Below the pieces are notes generated by a model. It saw nothing but the letters and a program-made list of their open reading frames with translations, had not been told where the DNA came from and did no database searches. A DNA stretch of 54,163 bases from Methanobacteriota archaeon (GTDB lineage: Archaea; Halobacteriota; Methanomicrobia; Methanomicrobiales; Methanomicrobiaceae). The number at the start of each line of letters is the position of its first letter. The first letter of the stretch is position 1. The translations under genes were made by a program, and so were the position numbers. Positions 15,170 through 25,286 of the stretch are shown in pieces. The stretch lies in the NCBI GenBank assembly GCA_023396365.1, contig JAEWWL010000050.1, positions 1 to 54,163 on the forward strand. The letters are read 5' to 3'.

Positions 15170-16624
15170 ATGAAAAAAGAAACACATATTAAAAAATTTA
15201 AAATATTTAGCATATTATTACTTTTTATTTTTGCAATTATTACATGCCCGGTCATAGGGGCATCTTCTGAATCGGCAAACATGCAAATAACATGCAAATA
15301 CCCCGGCCAGATTATCGAGGCCGGAGAAGTTGTAAATTTTGATCTGGCTATTAAAAATACAGGCGAGTCATCAATACCAAAAAAAATTCGTGCTGACACA
15401 TTCAAAGGCCAGGAGGACTGGGAGTTTCGATTTTTGGCAGGTGATAAGCAGATAGACAGGCTTGCACTCCTGCCGGGAGAGTCAGAGACAATAAAACTTG
15501 AGGTGAAAACCGCAGGTGATACTCCTCCTGATACCTACCAGTTCAGAATAAGCATAGATGATGCAAGACTCTGGCTCTATATTATAATTGACAAAACACA
15601 TGCAGGTGAAAACGGCGTCTTAAAACTTGAAGTTGTAAACGAGCAGGGTGAAAAAATAAAAGGGGCATGTGTTTCAGCATTCATAAATAAAAACACCATT
15701 GCGGCAGCTAAGGTATTCTCAACATCAGACGGACAGATAAGAACAGAAATCAGACAGGGAAATTACCTCCTGAAGATAGAAAAGGACGGCTATATAGAAA
15801 GATCTATCGACGATGTGAGAGTTCAGAGCGGATATACAAATGATGTCGGAACAGTAATGCTTGAGAGAAAAAATTACGGTCTTGATATTGATGTAAAAAC
15901 ACCAGTATTAACATCTCCGATAGGTCAGAAGCCGGTTTATGAGATGAAACTGATGAATGTCGGAAAAAGCGATGATATTTTTGTATTAAAATATGAAAAC
16001 ATGTCTTTGGGCTGGTATGCAAGGTACAGAGAGAATACTGATTCAAACGGTGAAATTTCAGAAGTATTCATAAAGGCAGGAGATGAGAAAACAGTCTACA
16101 TGGAGGTAATTCCACCATACTCTGTCAGCAAAGGGGATTATTCATTCAATTCCGTAATCGGCTCATCGGATAATACAAATTATACAACAGAACTGAAGGC
16201 AACAATCAGGGGAAGCTCAGATCTTCAGGTTTTCTCTGACAAATACCTCTATGAAATGACAAAAGGGGATACAATTGAGGTGCCTGTAAAAATCTTAAAC
16301 AACGGAAACGGTGTTGCCCTCACCAATGTTCAGGTGGAAGTCACCGCTCCTGAAGGCTGGAAAGTAAATTCAACACCACAGACAATCCCCGGAATTTCAC
16401 CCGGTGAAAGGCATACTGTAACTTTAAAAGTTGTTCCGCCCTCAAACATTGCCGCATCCGAATACAAAATAACAGTTAAAGTAATCTCTGATCAGGAGGA
16501 GGTCTCAGACAGTATAAGGGTTGTTGTTAAGGAAAATTCTCTTATTGGTATTTTTGGAATACTTATGATAATCCTTGTTGCAGGAGGAGTGTATTACATG
16601 TACAGAAAATACGAAAGACGGTGA
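15170..16624 (+). CDS. NEW3-domain (COG1470-like) membrane-anchored surface protein
   Basis: A 484-residue exported protein held by a C-terminal membrane helix (about 455-476, SLIGIFGILMIILVAGGVYYM) with a short basic tail. It has a signal peptide (about 1-30). The body is a row of Ig-like units: an N-terminal NEW3-type domain (TCKYPGQIIEAGEVVNFDL), a carboxypeptidase-regulatory-like beta domain (about 143-225, KLEVVNEQGEKIKGACVSAF), then two further NEW3 domains, the last with VPVKILNNGNGVALTNVQVEV and APEGWKV. The start ATG has GAGGAACTG upstream. In archaea such proteins often accompany ABC-2 exporters; here the exporter modules are nearby on the other strand. Confidence 0.8.
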   Translation: MKKETHIKKFKIFSILLLFIFAIITCPVIGASSESANMQITCKYPGQIIEAGEVVNFDLAIKNTGESSIPKKIRADTFKGQEDWEFRFLAGDKQIDRLALLPGESETIKLEVKTAGDTPPDTYQFRISIDDARLWLYIIIDKTHAGENGVLKLEVVNEQGEKIKGACVSAFINKNTIAAAKVFSTSDGQIRTEIRQGNYLLKIEKDGYIERSIDDVRVQSGYTNDVGTVMLERKNYGLDIDVKTPVLTSPIGQKPVYEMKLMNVGKSDDIFVLKYENMSLGWYARYRENTDSNGEISEVFIKAGDEKTVYMEVIPPYSVSKGDYSFNSVIGSSDNTNYTTELKATIRGSSDLQVFSDKYLYEMTKGDTIEVPVKILNNGNGVALTNVQVEVTAPEGWKVNSTPQTIPGISPGERHTVTLKVVPPSNIAASEYKITVKVISDQEEVSDSIRVVVKENSLIGIFGILMIILVAGGVYYMYRKYERR

Positions 16625-16744
16625 GAAATCAATTAATATTACATTTTCAATTTTTTAAAAGAGAGCGTATTATAAAAAAGTCAATTTAATAATATTGTAA
16701 TTAAGAGACTCTTATCTGAAACCTGATTTGTGGGGATAAATAAA

Positions 16745-17314
16745 ATGATGATTGAATTTTTATTTGTATTTTTAATGCCCTCTGTATTCTCACTTATACT
16801 ATACTTTTATCTGAAATCTTTCTCCCAGCGCAAAAAAAGACTAAAAATAGTTTTGGCACTCTCAATAATATATCTTCTGCTGCCGGTGATTTTAAATCTC
16901 ATTCCGGTTTTAAAAGGCCCGGGCATTCATAATGCAATAATATCACTGTCTTTATTATTCCTTGCAATAGCCTGTGCACAGGCACTCTCCATGAATGTAT
17001 TCCCGCATATATCTGATGGGAAAAAGCCGCTGGCAGCCTTTCTGACACCGTTTATATCAGTTCCTTTTTTAATTTTGGCAATTCTTGGAGAGTCCTGGCC
17101 CGGAAAACCTTACGGGAATCAATTCTCTGCAACAATGCCGCTTATAGGATGGATAATTGATCCCTTTACAAAAGACTGGCTTTACAGCAGCGGTACAGAT
17201 ATTTTTCTTAGTATTCTGAGGTATTATGGATTTTTTCTGGAAATGATAATTTTGATGTTTTTCCTGTTCTGGTATATGGGTCTGATTTCAAAGAGTGGCA
17301 TAAAATCCGAATAA
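16745..17314 (+). CDS. polytopic membrane protein, unknown
   Basis: A 189-residue protein with about five or six hydrophobic segments (near residues 2-22, 34-55, 65-90, 97-115, 150-180) and little else. No motif is recognised. The frame opens at GTG 16730, but the ATG at 16745 has GGGGA eight bases upstream and is preferred. It follows the NEW3 protein by 120 bp with a T-run in between, so it may be a separate transcript. Unknown function. Confidence 0.7.
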   Translation: MMIEFLFVFLMPSVFSLILYFYLKSFSQRKKRLKIVLALSIIYLLLPVILNLIPVLKGPGIHNAIISLSLLFLAIACAQALSMNVFPHISDGKKPLAAFLTPFISVPFLILAILGESWPGKPYGNQFSATMPLIGWIIDPFTKDWLYSSGTDIFLSILRYYGFFLEMIILMFFLFWYMGLISKSGIKSE

Positions 17315-17501
17315 ATTTTTAAAGCAAAAAATTTCCTTTTATCTTTTGCAGCCTGACTTTTGCCGGCTGTGAAATTATCATAAGAGTTTGAAGATTAATC
17401 CAGAGTCTGCTAAAAAAAGCTGTACACTAAAAAATAATGCCCAAATAAAGTTATCCTGATCCAAGATATTATAACATATTGAAAATAAGGGATAATACAT
17501 A
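17315..17501. other. intergenic region before the kinase cluster
   Basis: 187 bp, A/T-rich, with T-runs after the preceding gene and no recognisable operator motif. The promoter of the first kinase must lie here, but I cannot place it with confidence. Confidence 0.3.
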
Positions 17502-20500
17502 ATGCAGGGAGGAGAGTCTGGTTTATCTAAAATATCAGTTCTTTATGTGGATGATGAGCCTGCTCTCCTTGATATCGGCAAAATTTTTCTTGAAAAAACC
17601 AACAGCTTTTCTGTTGCAATAATCACCAGTGCAAAAGACGCATTAAATCTTTTGTCAGAGAAGTCATTTGATGCAATCGTATCAGACTATCAGATGCCCG
17701 GGATGGACGGAATAGAATTTTTAAAAGAGATAAGAGGCAGAGGCAATACAACTCCTTTTTTGATTTTCACAGGAAAAGGCAGGGAGGAGATTGTAATTGA
17801 GGCACTAAACGAAGGTGCCGATTTTTACATACAGAAAGGCGGTTCGCCAAAGTCACAGTTTGCAGAACTTGCCCATAAAATAAAAAAGGCAGTGCAGGCC
17901 AAAAGAGCAGAAGATGCACTTGAAAAGCGTATCCTCACACTCACTCAGCCGGATATAGAAGAGACAGTACTTTTTGAAGAGCTCTTTAACATTGAAGAAA
18001 TCCAGCAGATACAGGATGACTTTGCTCTTGCAACTGGTGTTGCATCCATAATTACAAAGCCGGACGGAACACCCATTACAAAACCAAGCTGTTTTACGAG
18101 GCTTTGCAGCGACATCATCAGAAAAACAAAAAAAGGCTGCGAAAACTGCTACAAATCAGATGCATCAATAGGAAAACCCTGCCTTAGCGGACCGGTAATT
18201 TCAGTCTGCCTGAGCGGAGGGCTTTGGGATGCCGGGGCAGGCATAATAATAAACGGCCATCACATTGCAAACTGGCTTGCCGGTCAGGTCCGAAATGAAG
18301 CCCAGAATGAAGACAGTATGAGAGAATATGCCAAAGAGATTGGCGTAGATGAGACACTCTTCATGGAGGCATATTATGAAGTTCCTTCAATGTCGCAGGA
18401 GAGGTTTCAGCATGTTGCAAAGGCTCTTTTTACAATTGCAACACAGCTCTCAAAATACGCTTACCAGAACATTGCCCAGGCACGCTCAATAACCGAACGG
18501 GAAAAAGCAGAAGATAAACTGCGCAGAAGAACCGAAGAACTACATGCGGCATATGAAGAGCTCACAGTCTCAGAAGAGGAGCTCCAGTCTAATCTTGAAG
18601 AAATTACAAAAAAAGAAGAGGAACTGCAAAAATCCAAAAAGCAGCTCTCAGACATAATTGAATTCCTTCCTGACCCGACATTTGTGATTGATACGGAGGG
18701 AAAGGTGATTGCATGGAATCATGCAACAGAGCTGATGACAAATGTTAAAAAAGAGGATATTCTAAATAAAGGAAACTACGAGTATTCACTTATTTTTTAT
18801 GATAAACGCCGCCCCATGCTTATAGACCTTGTTATTGACTTTAATGAAGATGCAAAAAAGCTTTACCCGTTTATCAAAAAGGAAGGAAAAAAGCTGATCT
18901 CAGAGATTTTCTCACAGAAATTCAATGACGGCAAAGGTGCATACTATATGTTCTCCGCATCGCCCCTGTATGATTCTTCAGGAAATATTGCAGGTGCAAT
19001 TGAATCAATCCGCGACATTAGTGAACGAAAAATTTATGAAGAAAATTTAAAGGAATCAGGAAAAAAGCTTGAAGAGATTATCGAATTCCTTCCTGATGCA
19101 ACATTTGTCATTGACATGCAGGGCAGGGTTATTGCATGGAACCGGGCTTTGGAGGAGATGACCGGGGTATTAAAGCATGATATCCTGAATAAGGATAACT
19201 ATGAGTACTCACTGCCATATTATAACGAACGAAGAAAAATGCTTATTGATCTTGTCATCGATTTTGACGAATCCACAGCAAAGAAATATCCTGAAATTTT
19301 AAAAACAGGTGATAAGCTTGTATCTGAAATTTACCTGCCGGACTCAAAATTAGCAAAAGGCTCATATTTCTGGTTTACGGCATCGCCACTTTATGACTCT
19401 TCTGGAAATATTACAGGTGCCATTGAATCAATCCGTGACATTTCAGAGCGAAAAAAGGCAGAGGATAAACTGCGTGAATCTGAAAACCTCTACAGGACAA
19501 CTTTTGAGACAACAGGCGCTGCTGCAATAATAATCAACAGCGACACAATAATTGCAAAAGCAAATTCTGTCTTTGCAGAATTGTCAGGCTATACAACTGA
19601 GGAGATTGAAGGGAAAAAGAGCTGGACAGAATTTGTGCATCACGATGACCTTGAGATGATGATAAAATATCATAAAGACAGGCGCAGCTCTACAAAAAAA
19701 GTATCAAACAGGTATGAATTCCGGTTTGTCAACAGGAACAAAGAAATTAAATACTGCCTGAATTATGTCGGACTTATCCCTGAATCATCACAAAGTATTG
19801 CCTCCCTTATAGATATAACTGAAAGGAAACGTGCGGAGGAGACGCTTGCAGAAAGTGAGGAGAGATACAGAAGTGTTGTTGAAGAGCAGACTGAACTTAT
19901 CTGCCGGTACCTTCCCGACGGAACTCATTTATTTGTCAATGATGCATACTGCCGCTATTTTGGGTTTTTGCGTGAAGAAATAATCGGCAAAAAAGTGCAG
20001 TCAAAAATTCCTCCTGAAGATTTGGCGATATTTAAAGAACACCTAAATTCACTTACACCACAAAATCCGGCAGGCACAATCGAGCAGAGAATAATTTTCC
20101 CGGACAAAACAGTCCGGTGGTTCGTCTGGAACGACAGGGCAATTTTCAATAAAAAAGGAGAACTTGAGGAATACCTGTCTGTCGGCCGCGACATCACTGA
20201 CAGAAAACTTGCAGAAGAAACCCTTGCGGAAAGTGAGGAGAAGTACCGTCTTTTAATTGAAAATATCAATGATATAGTTTATACAATAACAACAGACGGG
20301 GTTTTCACATTTGTATCTCCGGCAGCTTTGGAAATTTTCGGGTATCCTGAATTACATTCAAGAGGAAAATCGTTTTTGAATTACATTCATCCTGATGATG
20401 CAGAAACCTGCATGAATGCATTAAACCATGTCAAAGAAACCGGAGAGAGAGTCAAAAATATCGAATACAGGATAAGGCACAGTAACGGGACATGGCACTG

Positions 20501-21242
20501 GAATACCTCAAGTGTTGTTCCAACAAGGGATAAAACAGGTGAGATAACAGGTTTTGAAGGAATAGCAATTGATATAACTGAAAGAAAGCTTGCAGAAGAG
20601 GCAATAAGATTTGCCAACAGAAAATTAAACATTTTATCAGGAATAACCCGCCATGATATCCTAAACCTCATAATGGTCATCTCTGCATCACTTGAAATTG
20701 CAAGGGATTATGCAACTGATAAAGAGCTGGTTAAAAGTCTGGATAAGATTCAAAAAGCAGCTGCATCAATTCAGCGGCAGATTGAGTTTACACGTGAATA
20801 TGAAAATCTGGGTGTTGAAAAGCCCATATGGACTGATATTTTTAAAGTGATAGAGAAAACAGCAAACGAAAATATAAAACTTTTCAACAACTGCAAAAAT
20901 ATATCTGTAAATGCGGATTCAATGCTTGAGAAAGTCTTTGCAAATTTAATGGACAATACTCTCATGCATGGAGGCTCTGCAACAGAAGTTCACACTGAAT
21001 GCATAATTTCAGGTGATGAACTCAAAATAATATGGCAGGACAACGGCACGGGAGTTTCGGATTTTGAAAAGGAGTTGATCTTTAAGAGAGGGTATGGGAA
21101 AAACACAGGCTTTGGACTATTTCTGACAAAGGAGATTTTATCAATAACAGGAATGAGTATAAAAGAGACAGGTGTCTTTGGAAATGGTGCACGCTTTGAA
21201 ATAACCGTTCCGGCAGGAGGATGGAAAACCATAGAAAAATAA
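17502..21242 (+). CDS. hybrid sensor histidine kinase REC-PocR-5xPAS-HK
   Basis: A soluble 1246-residue sensor kinase. Receiver domain about 11-130 (VLYVDDEP, phospho-acceptor D62 in VSDYQMPGMDG, Lys in YIQKGG). It is followed by a PocR ligand-binding domain (about 150-325) with cysteines CFTRLCSDIIRKTKKGCENC, a coiled coil, and five PAS domains each closed by a D-I-[ST]-[ED]-R-K motif. The transmitter has a DHp helix with H1051 in SGITRHDILN and a HATPase domain (DNTLMHGG, QDNGTG, GYGKNTGFGL). There is no membrane segment, so it senses cytoplasmic signals. PAS 1 and PAS 2 are near-duplicates. No output gene is adjacent; the next two kinases share its ends. Confidence 0.9.
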   Translation: MQGGESGLSKISVLYVDDEPALLDIGKIFLEKTNSFSVAIITSAKDALNLLSEKSFDAIVSDYQMPGMDGIEFLKEIRGRGNTTPFLIFTGKGREEIVIEALNEGADFYIQKGGSPKSQFAELAHKIKKAVQAKRAEDALEKRILTLTQPDIEETVLFEELFNIEEIQQIQDDFALATGVASIITKPDGTPITKPSCFTRLCSDIIRKTKKGCENCYKSDASIGKPCLSGPVISVCLSGGLWDAGAGIIINGHHIANWLAGQVRNEAQNEDSMREYAKEIGVDETLFMEAYYEVPSMSQERFQHVAKALFTIATQLSKYAYQNIAQARSITEREKAEDKLRRRTEELHAAYEELTVSEEELQSNLEEITKKEEELQKSKKQLSDIIEFLPDPTFVIDTEGKVIAWNHATELMTNVKKEDILNKGNYEYSLIFYDKRRPMLIDLVIDFNEDAKKLYPFIKKEGKKLISEIFSQKFNDGKGAYYMFSASPLYDSSGNIAGAIESIRDISERKIYEENLKESGKKLEEIIEFLPDATFVIDMQGRVIAWNRALEEMTGVLKHDILNKDNYEYSLPYYNERRKMLIDLVIDFDESTAKKYPEILKTGDKLVSEIYLPDSKLAKGSYFWFTASPLYDSSGNITGAIESIRDISERKKAEDKLRESENLYRTTFETTGAAAIIINSDTIIAKANSVFAELSGYTTEEIEGKKSWTEFVHHDDLEMMIKYHKDRRSSTKKVSNRYEFRFVNRNKEIKYCLNYVGLIPESSQSIASLIDITERKRAEETLAESEERYRSVVEEQTELICRYLPDGTHLFVNDAYCRYFGFLREEIIGKKVQSKIPPEDLAIFKEHLNSLTPQNPAGTIEQRIIFPDKTVRWFVWNDRAIFNKKGELEEYLSVGRDITDRKLAEETLAESEEKYRLLIENINDIVYTITTDGVFTFVSPAALEIFGYPELHSRGKSFLNYIHPDDAETCMNALNHVKETGERVKNIEYRIRHSNGTWHWNTSSVVPTRDKTGEITGFEGIAIDITERKLAEEAIRFANRKLNILSGITRHDILNLIMVISASLEIARDYATDKELVKSLDKIQKAAASIQRQIEFTREYENLGVEKPIWTDIFKVIEKTANENIKLFNNCKNISVNADSMLEKVFANLMDNTLMHGGSATEVHTECIISGDELKIIWQDNGTGVSDFEKELIFKRGYGKNTGFGLFLTKEILSITGMSIKETGVFGNGARFEITVPAGGWKTIEK

Positions 21243-21340
21243 AATTATTCTGTTTTCTTTTATTTTACTGCCATTAAAAAATATTTTCTTTATTCTTAAG
21301 TCATCACTTTTTTTCAATTAATCGAAAAGGATATAGAGTC

Positions 21341-21376
21341 ATGGCAGTTATTATTCTATTATGGCAGACAGAATAA
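21341..21376 (+). CDS. possible 11-residue upstream ORF overlapping the kinase start
   Basis: ATG at 21341 reads MAVIILLWQTE and stops at 21376, overlapping the first codons of the kinase in another frame. The SD-like AAGGAT sits before this ATG, while the kinase ATG at 21361 has none of its own. It could be a leader peptide that feeds ribosomes to the kinase start. Weakly supported. Confidence 0.25.
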   Translation: MAVIILLWQTE

Positions 21377-24300
21377 GGGTGCTATATGCAGATGATGAAC
21401 CTGCTCTTCTTGAAATAGCCAAAATATATCTTGAAAGAACGGGGGATTTTTTGGTTGAAACCTATACATCTGCAGTCGATGTTCTAAACTCACCCTCTAT
21501 TCTGTCCTGCAGTGTCATAATCTCTGACTACCAGATGCCGGAGATGGATGGAATCACATTTTTAAAAGAGGTCAGAAGCCGTTACGGTGACATCCCCTTC
21601 ATCCTTTTTACCGGACGCGGACGTGAGGAGGTTGTAATTGATGCTATAAACAACGGTGCGGATTTTTATCTTCAAAAAGGAGGAGAACCAAAAGCTCAGT
21701 TTGCCGAACTTGCCCATAAAATAAAACAGGCATACAGAAGAAAGCAGGCGGAGAGTGAAGTTAGGGATTCTGAAAGAAGGCTTCTTGACATTATAGATTT
21801 CCTTCCGGATGCAACATTTGCAACAGACAACAACAGGAGAATTATTGCCTGGAATCACTCAATTGAGGAGATGACCGGCATTAAGGCCTCATCGATGCTT
21901 GGAAAAGGGGATTTTTCCTATGCAGTCGCATTGCACAAAGAGAAAAGGCCAATGCTGATAGATCTTCTAAACGAGCCTTATGAGCAGGTTTTAAGCTACT
22001 ATAAAAATGTATACCGAAATGGAAGCACGCTATCTGGTGAAACGGAAATAAAGCAGCATAACGGAGAGGTAATATCAGTCCTTGCAAAGGCATGTCCTCT
22101 GTATAACCAGAAAGGAGAGATAACAGGTGCAATTGAATCCATACGCGACATTACCGAGCTTAAAAAAGCCGAAGCCGAACTTCAGAAAAACAGTGAGCGT
22201 TATCACGATCTTTTAAATGCAACTGATCTTATCCAAAGTGTCTCTCCAGAAGGCGAATTTATCTTTGTAAATAAAAAATGGTTAGATACCCTCGGATACA
22301 AAGAAGAGGAGATAAAATCCTTAAATTTATTTGATATTCTGCATGAAGACAGCAGAAAACACTGCCAGGAGCTGTTTCCAAAAATACTATCAGGTGAAAA
22401 TGCAGGAATAATCGAAATAGCCTATAAGACAAAAGACGGCAGGAAAATATATCTTCAGGGAATGGCAACCTGCAAAATTTCAAACGGACAGCCGCAGTAT
22501 ACAAGAGGGATTTTTAAGGATGTTACGAAAAGCAAAATAATAGAGGCTGCATTAATTGAAAATGAAGAAAAATTCAGGAGTATTTTTGAAAACAGTCCGT
22601 ACCCTATCGCGATAAACAGTATCCCTGATAATAAGTTTCTTGAGGTGAACAAATCATTTCTGGATGCCAGCGGATATGAAAAAGATGAAATTATAGGAAA
22701 AGACCCTGTAAAAATGGGGCTTATACCTCTTGCAGAAGCAGTAAAGCTTATCTCACAAAGAATAATTAAGGGAAAGCTTGAGAATGTTCCCCTTGCCTTA
22801 AAAGCAAAAGATCAAAAACCCATTCACGTTCTATTCTCAATAGTTCCGATACAAATTCAAAACAGGCCCGCTATTGTAACAATGGTTACTGAGATTACAA
22901 AGCTCAAAAGGGTTGAAGAGGAGCTTTTAAAAGCTAATGAAGAACTTGGCGCAGCTTACGAAGAGCTTGCTGCAACAGAAGAGGAGCTTCGGCACAACTA
23001 CGATGAACTTGCACAAAAAGAGGAGATACTTCGCCAGAGCGAGGAAAAATTCAGGACACTTGTTGAACTCTCACTGGAAGGAATATTAATTACGGATTTT
23101 ACGGGAAAAATATTGTTTGCAAACCGTACAGCAGGCATAATAGCAGATGTATCAGATTACAGCAGTGTTATTGGAAAAAGGACCATAATGGATGTTGTTG
23201 TTCCCGAATCAAGAGATGATATAATAAAAGATTTAAAACAGGTGTCTGAGGGAACTGATGCATATCTTGTGCAGTATAAACTGATTACTGCTGCGAAAAG
23301 AGAAGTCTGGGTTGAATGCATTGGCAAAAAGATTCCATACCAAAATTCCGATGCAATGCTTGTATCAATGAGGGATATCACCGGGCGAAAAATTGCCGAA
23401 GAGAAATTAAAGGAATCTGAGAATAAATTTTCAACCCTTTTTGCCAGGAGCCCGGTTCCTTTAACCCTTGTATCAGCAGAGAACGGAGAGTTTGTCGATA
23501 TTAGTGATCAGTTTTTAAGAAACACCGGCTATACAAAAGAGGAGCTGCAGGGGAAAAAATCCTCAGACATTAATCTTTTCGCAGATTTTGATGAGTACAG
23601 AACTTTCACATTCCATCTTCAAAAAGAAGGCTTTGTCAATGGCATGGAGCTTAAATGCAGAATAAAAAGCGGCGAGATTAGAAACTGCCGGTTTTCCTCC
23701 GGCATGATACAGATGAATAACAGACCATATATTCTTTCATCTGTTCAGGATGTGACAGAGCAAAAGGCAGCAGATGAGGCATTCAGAACCCTTTTTAAAA
23801 GCATGTCAGGAGCAACCGGCCTTGATGCACTTGACACAATTGCACAGAACGTCAGCTCATGGCTTGATGCAGACTGCGTTATCATCGGTGAATTAATGTC
23901 TGACGGCGGGAGGGTTAAAGCAAGATCAATGCTTGCGCAAGGAGAAAAAATATCTGATTTCTCATATTCGCTTAAAGGCACACCCTGCGAGGATGTATCC
24001 AAAAAAGGCTTCTGCATTTATCCTGATAATGTGGCAGACCTCTTCTCGGAAAGCAGTGACATAAAAAAATTCAACAGCCGCGGATATATCGGAACTCCGC
24101 TTTGGAATTCACACGGAAAAGTTATTGGAATTTTTTGCATCCTGTCCAAAAATCCCATCAGAAAAATACCCGGTCTTCGGGAAATAATTGAAATAATTGC
24201 GGTTAAGGCCGCATCAGAGCTTGAAAGGAGCTTAATTGAGCAGGAATTAAAAGAAAGTGAAGAAAAATTCAGCGGGATGGTAAAGCGCTCATCTGATCTG

Positions 24301-25278
24301 GTTTTAATTGTTGACAGGGATATGAAACTTACATATGTGTCACCGTCAAGTACGGCAGTCTCAGGGTACGAGCCTGATGAACTGATGGGAAAAAGCCGGG
24401 ATTTTGGCTCAGAGATTGTTTCTTTGGATTCACTTCAGGATTTTATGAAGGCTGTCGAAGGCTCATTCAGAGGGATTTCTACAGATAATCTTGAGATGCA
24501 GATAACAAAAAAAGACAGCAGCAAAGCATATATCAGCATGAATGTGATCCCTGTTCTCCGTGAAGGAATTTTTAAGGGGGCACAGGTTACAATACATGAC
24601 ATCACAGAGAGAAAGGCCGCAGAAGAAGCCTTAAAAAAAGCTAATACAAAATTAAGCCTTCTTTCAGGCATAACACGCCATGACATCAAAAACCAGATAA
24701 TGGCACTCAACGGATATGTAGATCTCTTAAAAATGCAGATTAATGATTCATCATCTGACAGCATGTTTGCAAAAATCAAAGAGATAAGCAGCCATATTAC
24801 AAAGATGATAAACTTCACAAAAGAGTACGAGCAGATAGGACTTTTAAAACCTATCTGGCAGAATGCAAAAAATCTTGCAGACAATGCAGTTGCTGATGCA
24901 ATGCCCGGTGATGTGAAGTTAACAAATAAAATCCCGGATAATCTTGAGATATTTGCAGATCCAATGATCTCCAAAATATTTTACAACTTAATTGACAACG
25001 CCGTCCGCCACGAAACCGGTGTCTCTGAGATCACTTTCTCAGCAGTAAAAAATAATGATAATATTGTAATTGCATGTCAGGACAATGGGACAGGTATTGA
25101 TGACAGAGAAAAGGAAAGAGTTTTTGAACAGGGGTATGGCAAAAACACAGGGTTTGGTCTTCATATCTCACGTGAAATTCTTGACATTACAGGAATTGCA
25201 ATAAAAGAGAAGGGAGAATACAAAAAAGGTGCAAGATTTGAATTAACTGTTCCAAAAGTGCATTTCAGGTTTTTATAA
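21361..25278 (+). CDS. hybrid sensor histidine kinase REC-5xPAS-GAF-PAS-HK
   Basis: A soluble 1305-residue sensor kinase. Receiver domain about 5-120 with D56 in IISDYQMPEMDG. Then three PAS domains, a coiled coil rich in EEL repeats (about 520-560), two more PAS domains, and a GAF-like domain (about 800-960) with a conserved GTPCEDVSKKGFC cysteine pair. A sixth PAS is followed by a DHp helix with H1107 in SGITRHDIKN and a HATPase domain (DNAVRHETG, QDNGTGIDDREKE, GYGKNTGFGL). It is a paralogue of the kinase before it. Its stop is 8 bp from the stop of the convergent third kinase. Confidence 0.9.
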   Translation: MADRIRVLYADDEPALLEIAKIYLERTGDFLVETYTSAVDVLNSPSILSCSVIISDYQMPEMDGITFLKEVRSRYGDIPFILFTGRGREEVVIDAINNGADFYLQKGGEPKAQFAELAHKIKQAYRRKQAESEVRDSERRLLDIIDFLPDATFATDNNRRIIAWNHSIEEMTGIKASSMLGKGDFSYAVALHKEKRPMLIDLLNEPYEQVLSYYKNVYRNGSTLSGETEIKQHNGEVISVLAKACPLYNQKGEITGAIESIRDITELKKAEAELQKNSERYHDLLNATDLIQSVSPEGEFIFVNKKWLDTLGYKEEEIKSLNLFDILHEDSRKHCQELFPKILSGENAGIIEIAYKTKDGRKIYLQGMATCKISNGQPQYTRGIFKDVTKSKIIEAALIENEEKFRSIFENSPYPIAINSIPDNKFLEVNKSFLDASGYEKDEIIGKDPVKMGLIPLAEAVKLISQRIIKGKLENVPLALKAKDQKPIHVLFSIVPIQIQNRPAIVTMVTEITKLKRVEEELLKANEELGAAYEELAATEEELRHNYDELAQKEEILRQSEEKFRTLVELSLEGILITDFTGKILFANRTAGIIADVSDYSSVIGKRTIMDVVVPESRDDIIKDLKQVSEGTDAYLVQYKLITAAKREVWVECIGKKIPYQNSDAMLVSMRDITGRKIAEEKLKESENKFSTLFARSPVPLTLVSAENGEFVDISDQFLRNTGYTKEELQGKKSSDINLFADFDEYRTFTFHLQKEGFVNGMELKCRIKSGEIRNCRFSSGMIQMNNRPYILSSVQDVTEQKAADEAFRTLFKSMSGATGLDALDTIAQNVSSWLDADCVIIGELMSDGGRVKARSMLAQGEKISDFSYSLKGTPCEDVSKKGFCIYPDNVADLFSESSDIKKFNSRGYIGTPLWNSHGKVIGIFCILSKNPIRKIPGLREIIEIIAVKAASELERSLIEQELKESEEKFSGMVKRSSDLVLIVDRDMKLTYVSPSSTAVSGYEPDELMGKSRDFGSEIVSLDSLQDFMKAVEGSFRGISTDNLEMQITKKDSSKAYISMNVIPVLREGIFKGAQVTIHDITERKAAEEALKKANTKLSLLSGITRHDIKNQIMALNGYVDLLKMQINDSSSDSMFAKIKEISSHITKMINFTKEYEQIGLLKPIWQNAKNLADNAVADAMPGDVKLTNKIPDNLEIFADPMISKIFYNLIDNAVRHETGVSEITFSAVKNNDNIVIACQDNGTGIDDREKERVFEQGYGKNTGFGLHISREILDITGIAIKEKGEYKKGARFELTVPKVHFRFL

Positions 25279-25286
25279 GTAAAAAT

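Noticed and set aside
24435..24974. 179-codon frame opposite the second kinase
   Set aside because: Ser/Ile/Leu-rich shadow of the coding strand without a ribosome site; the kinase reading is continuous and domain-complete.
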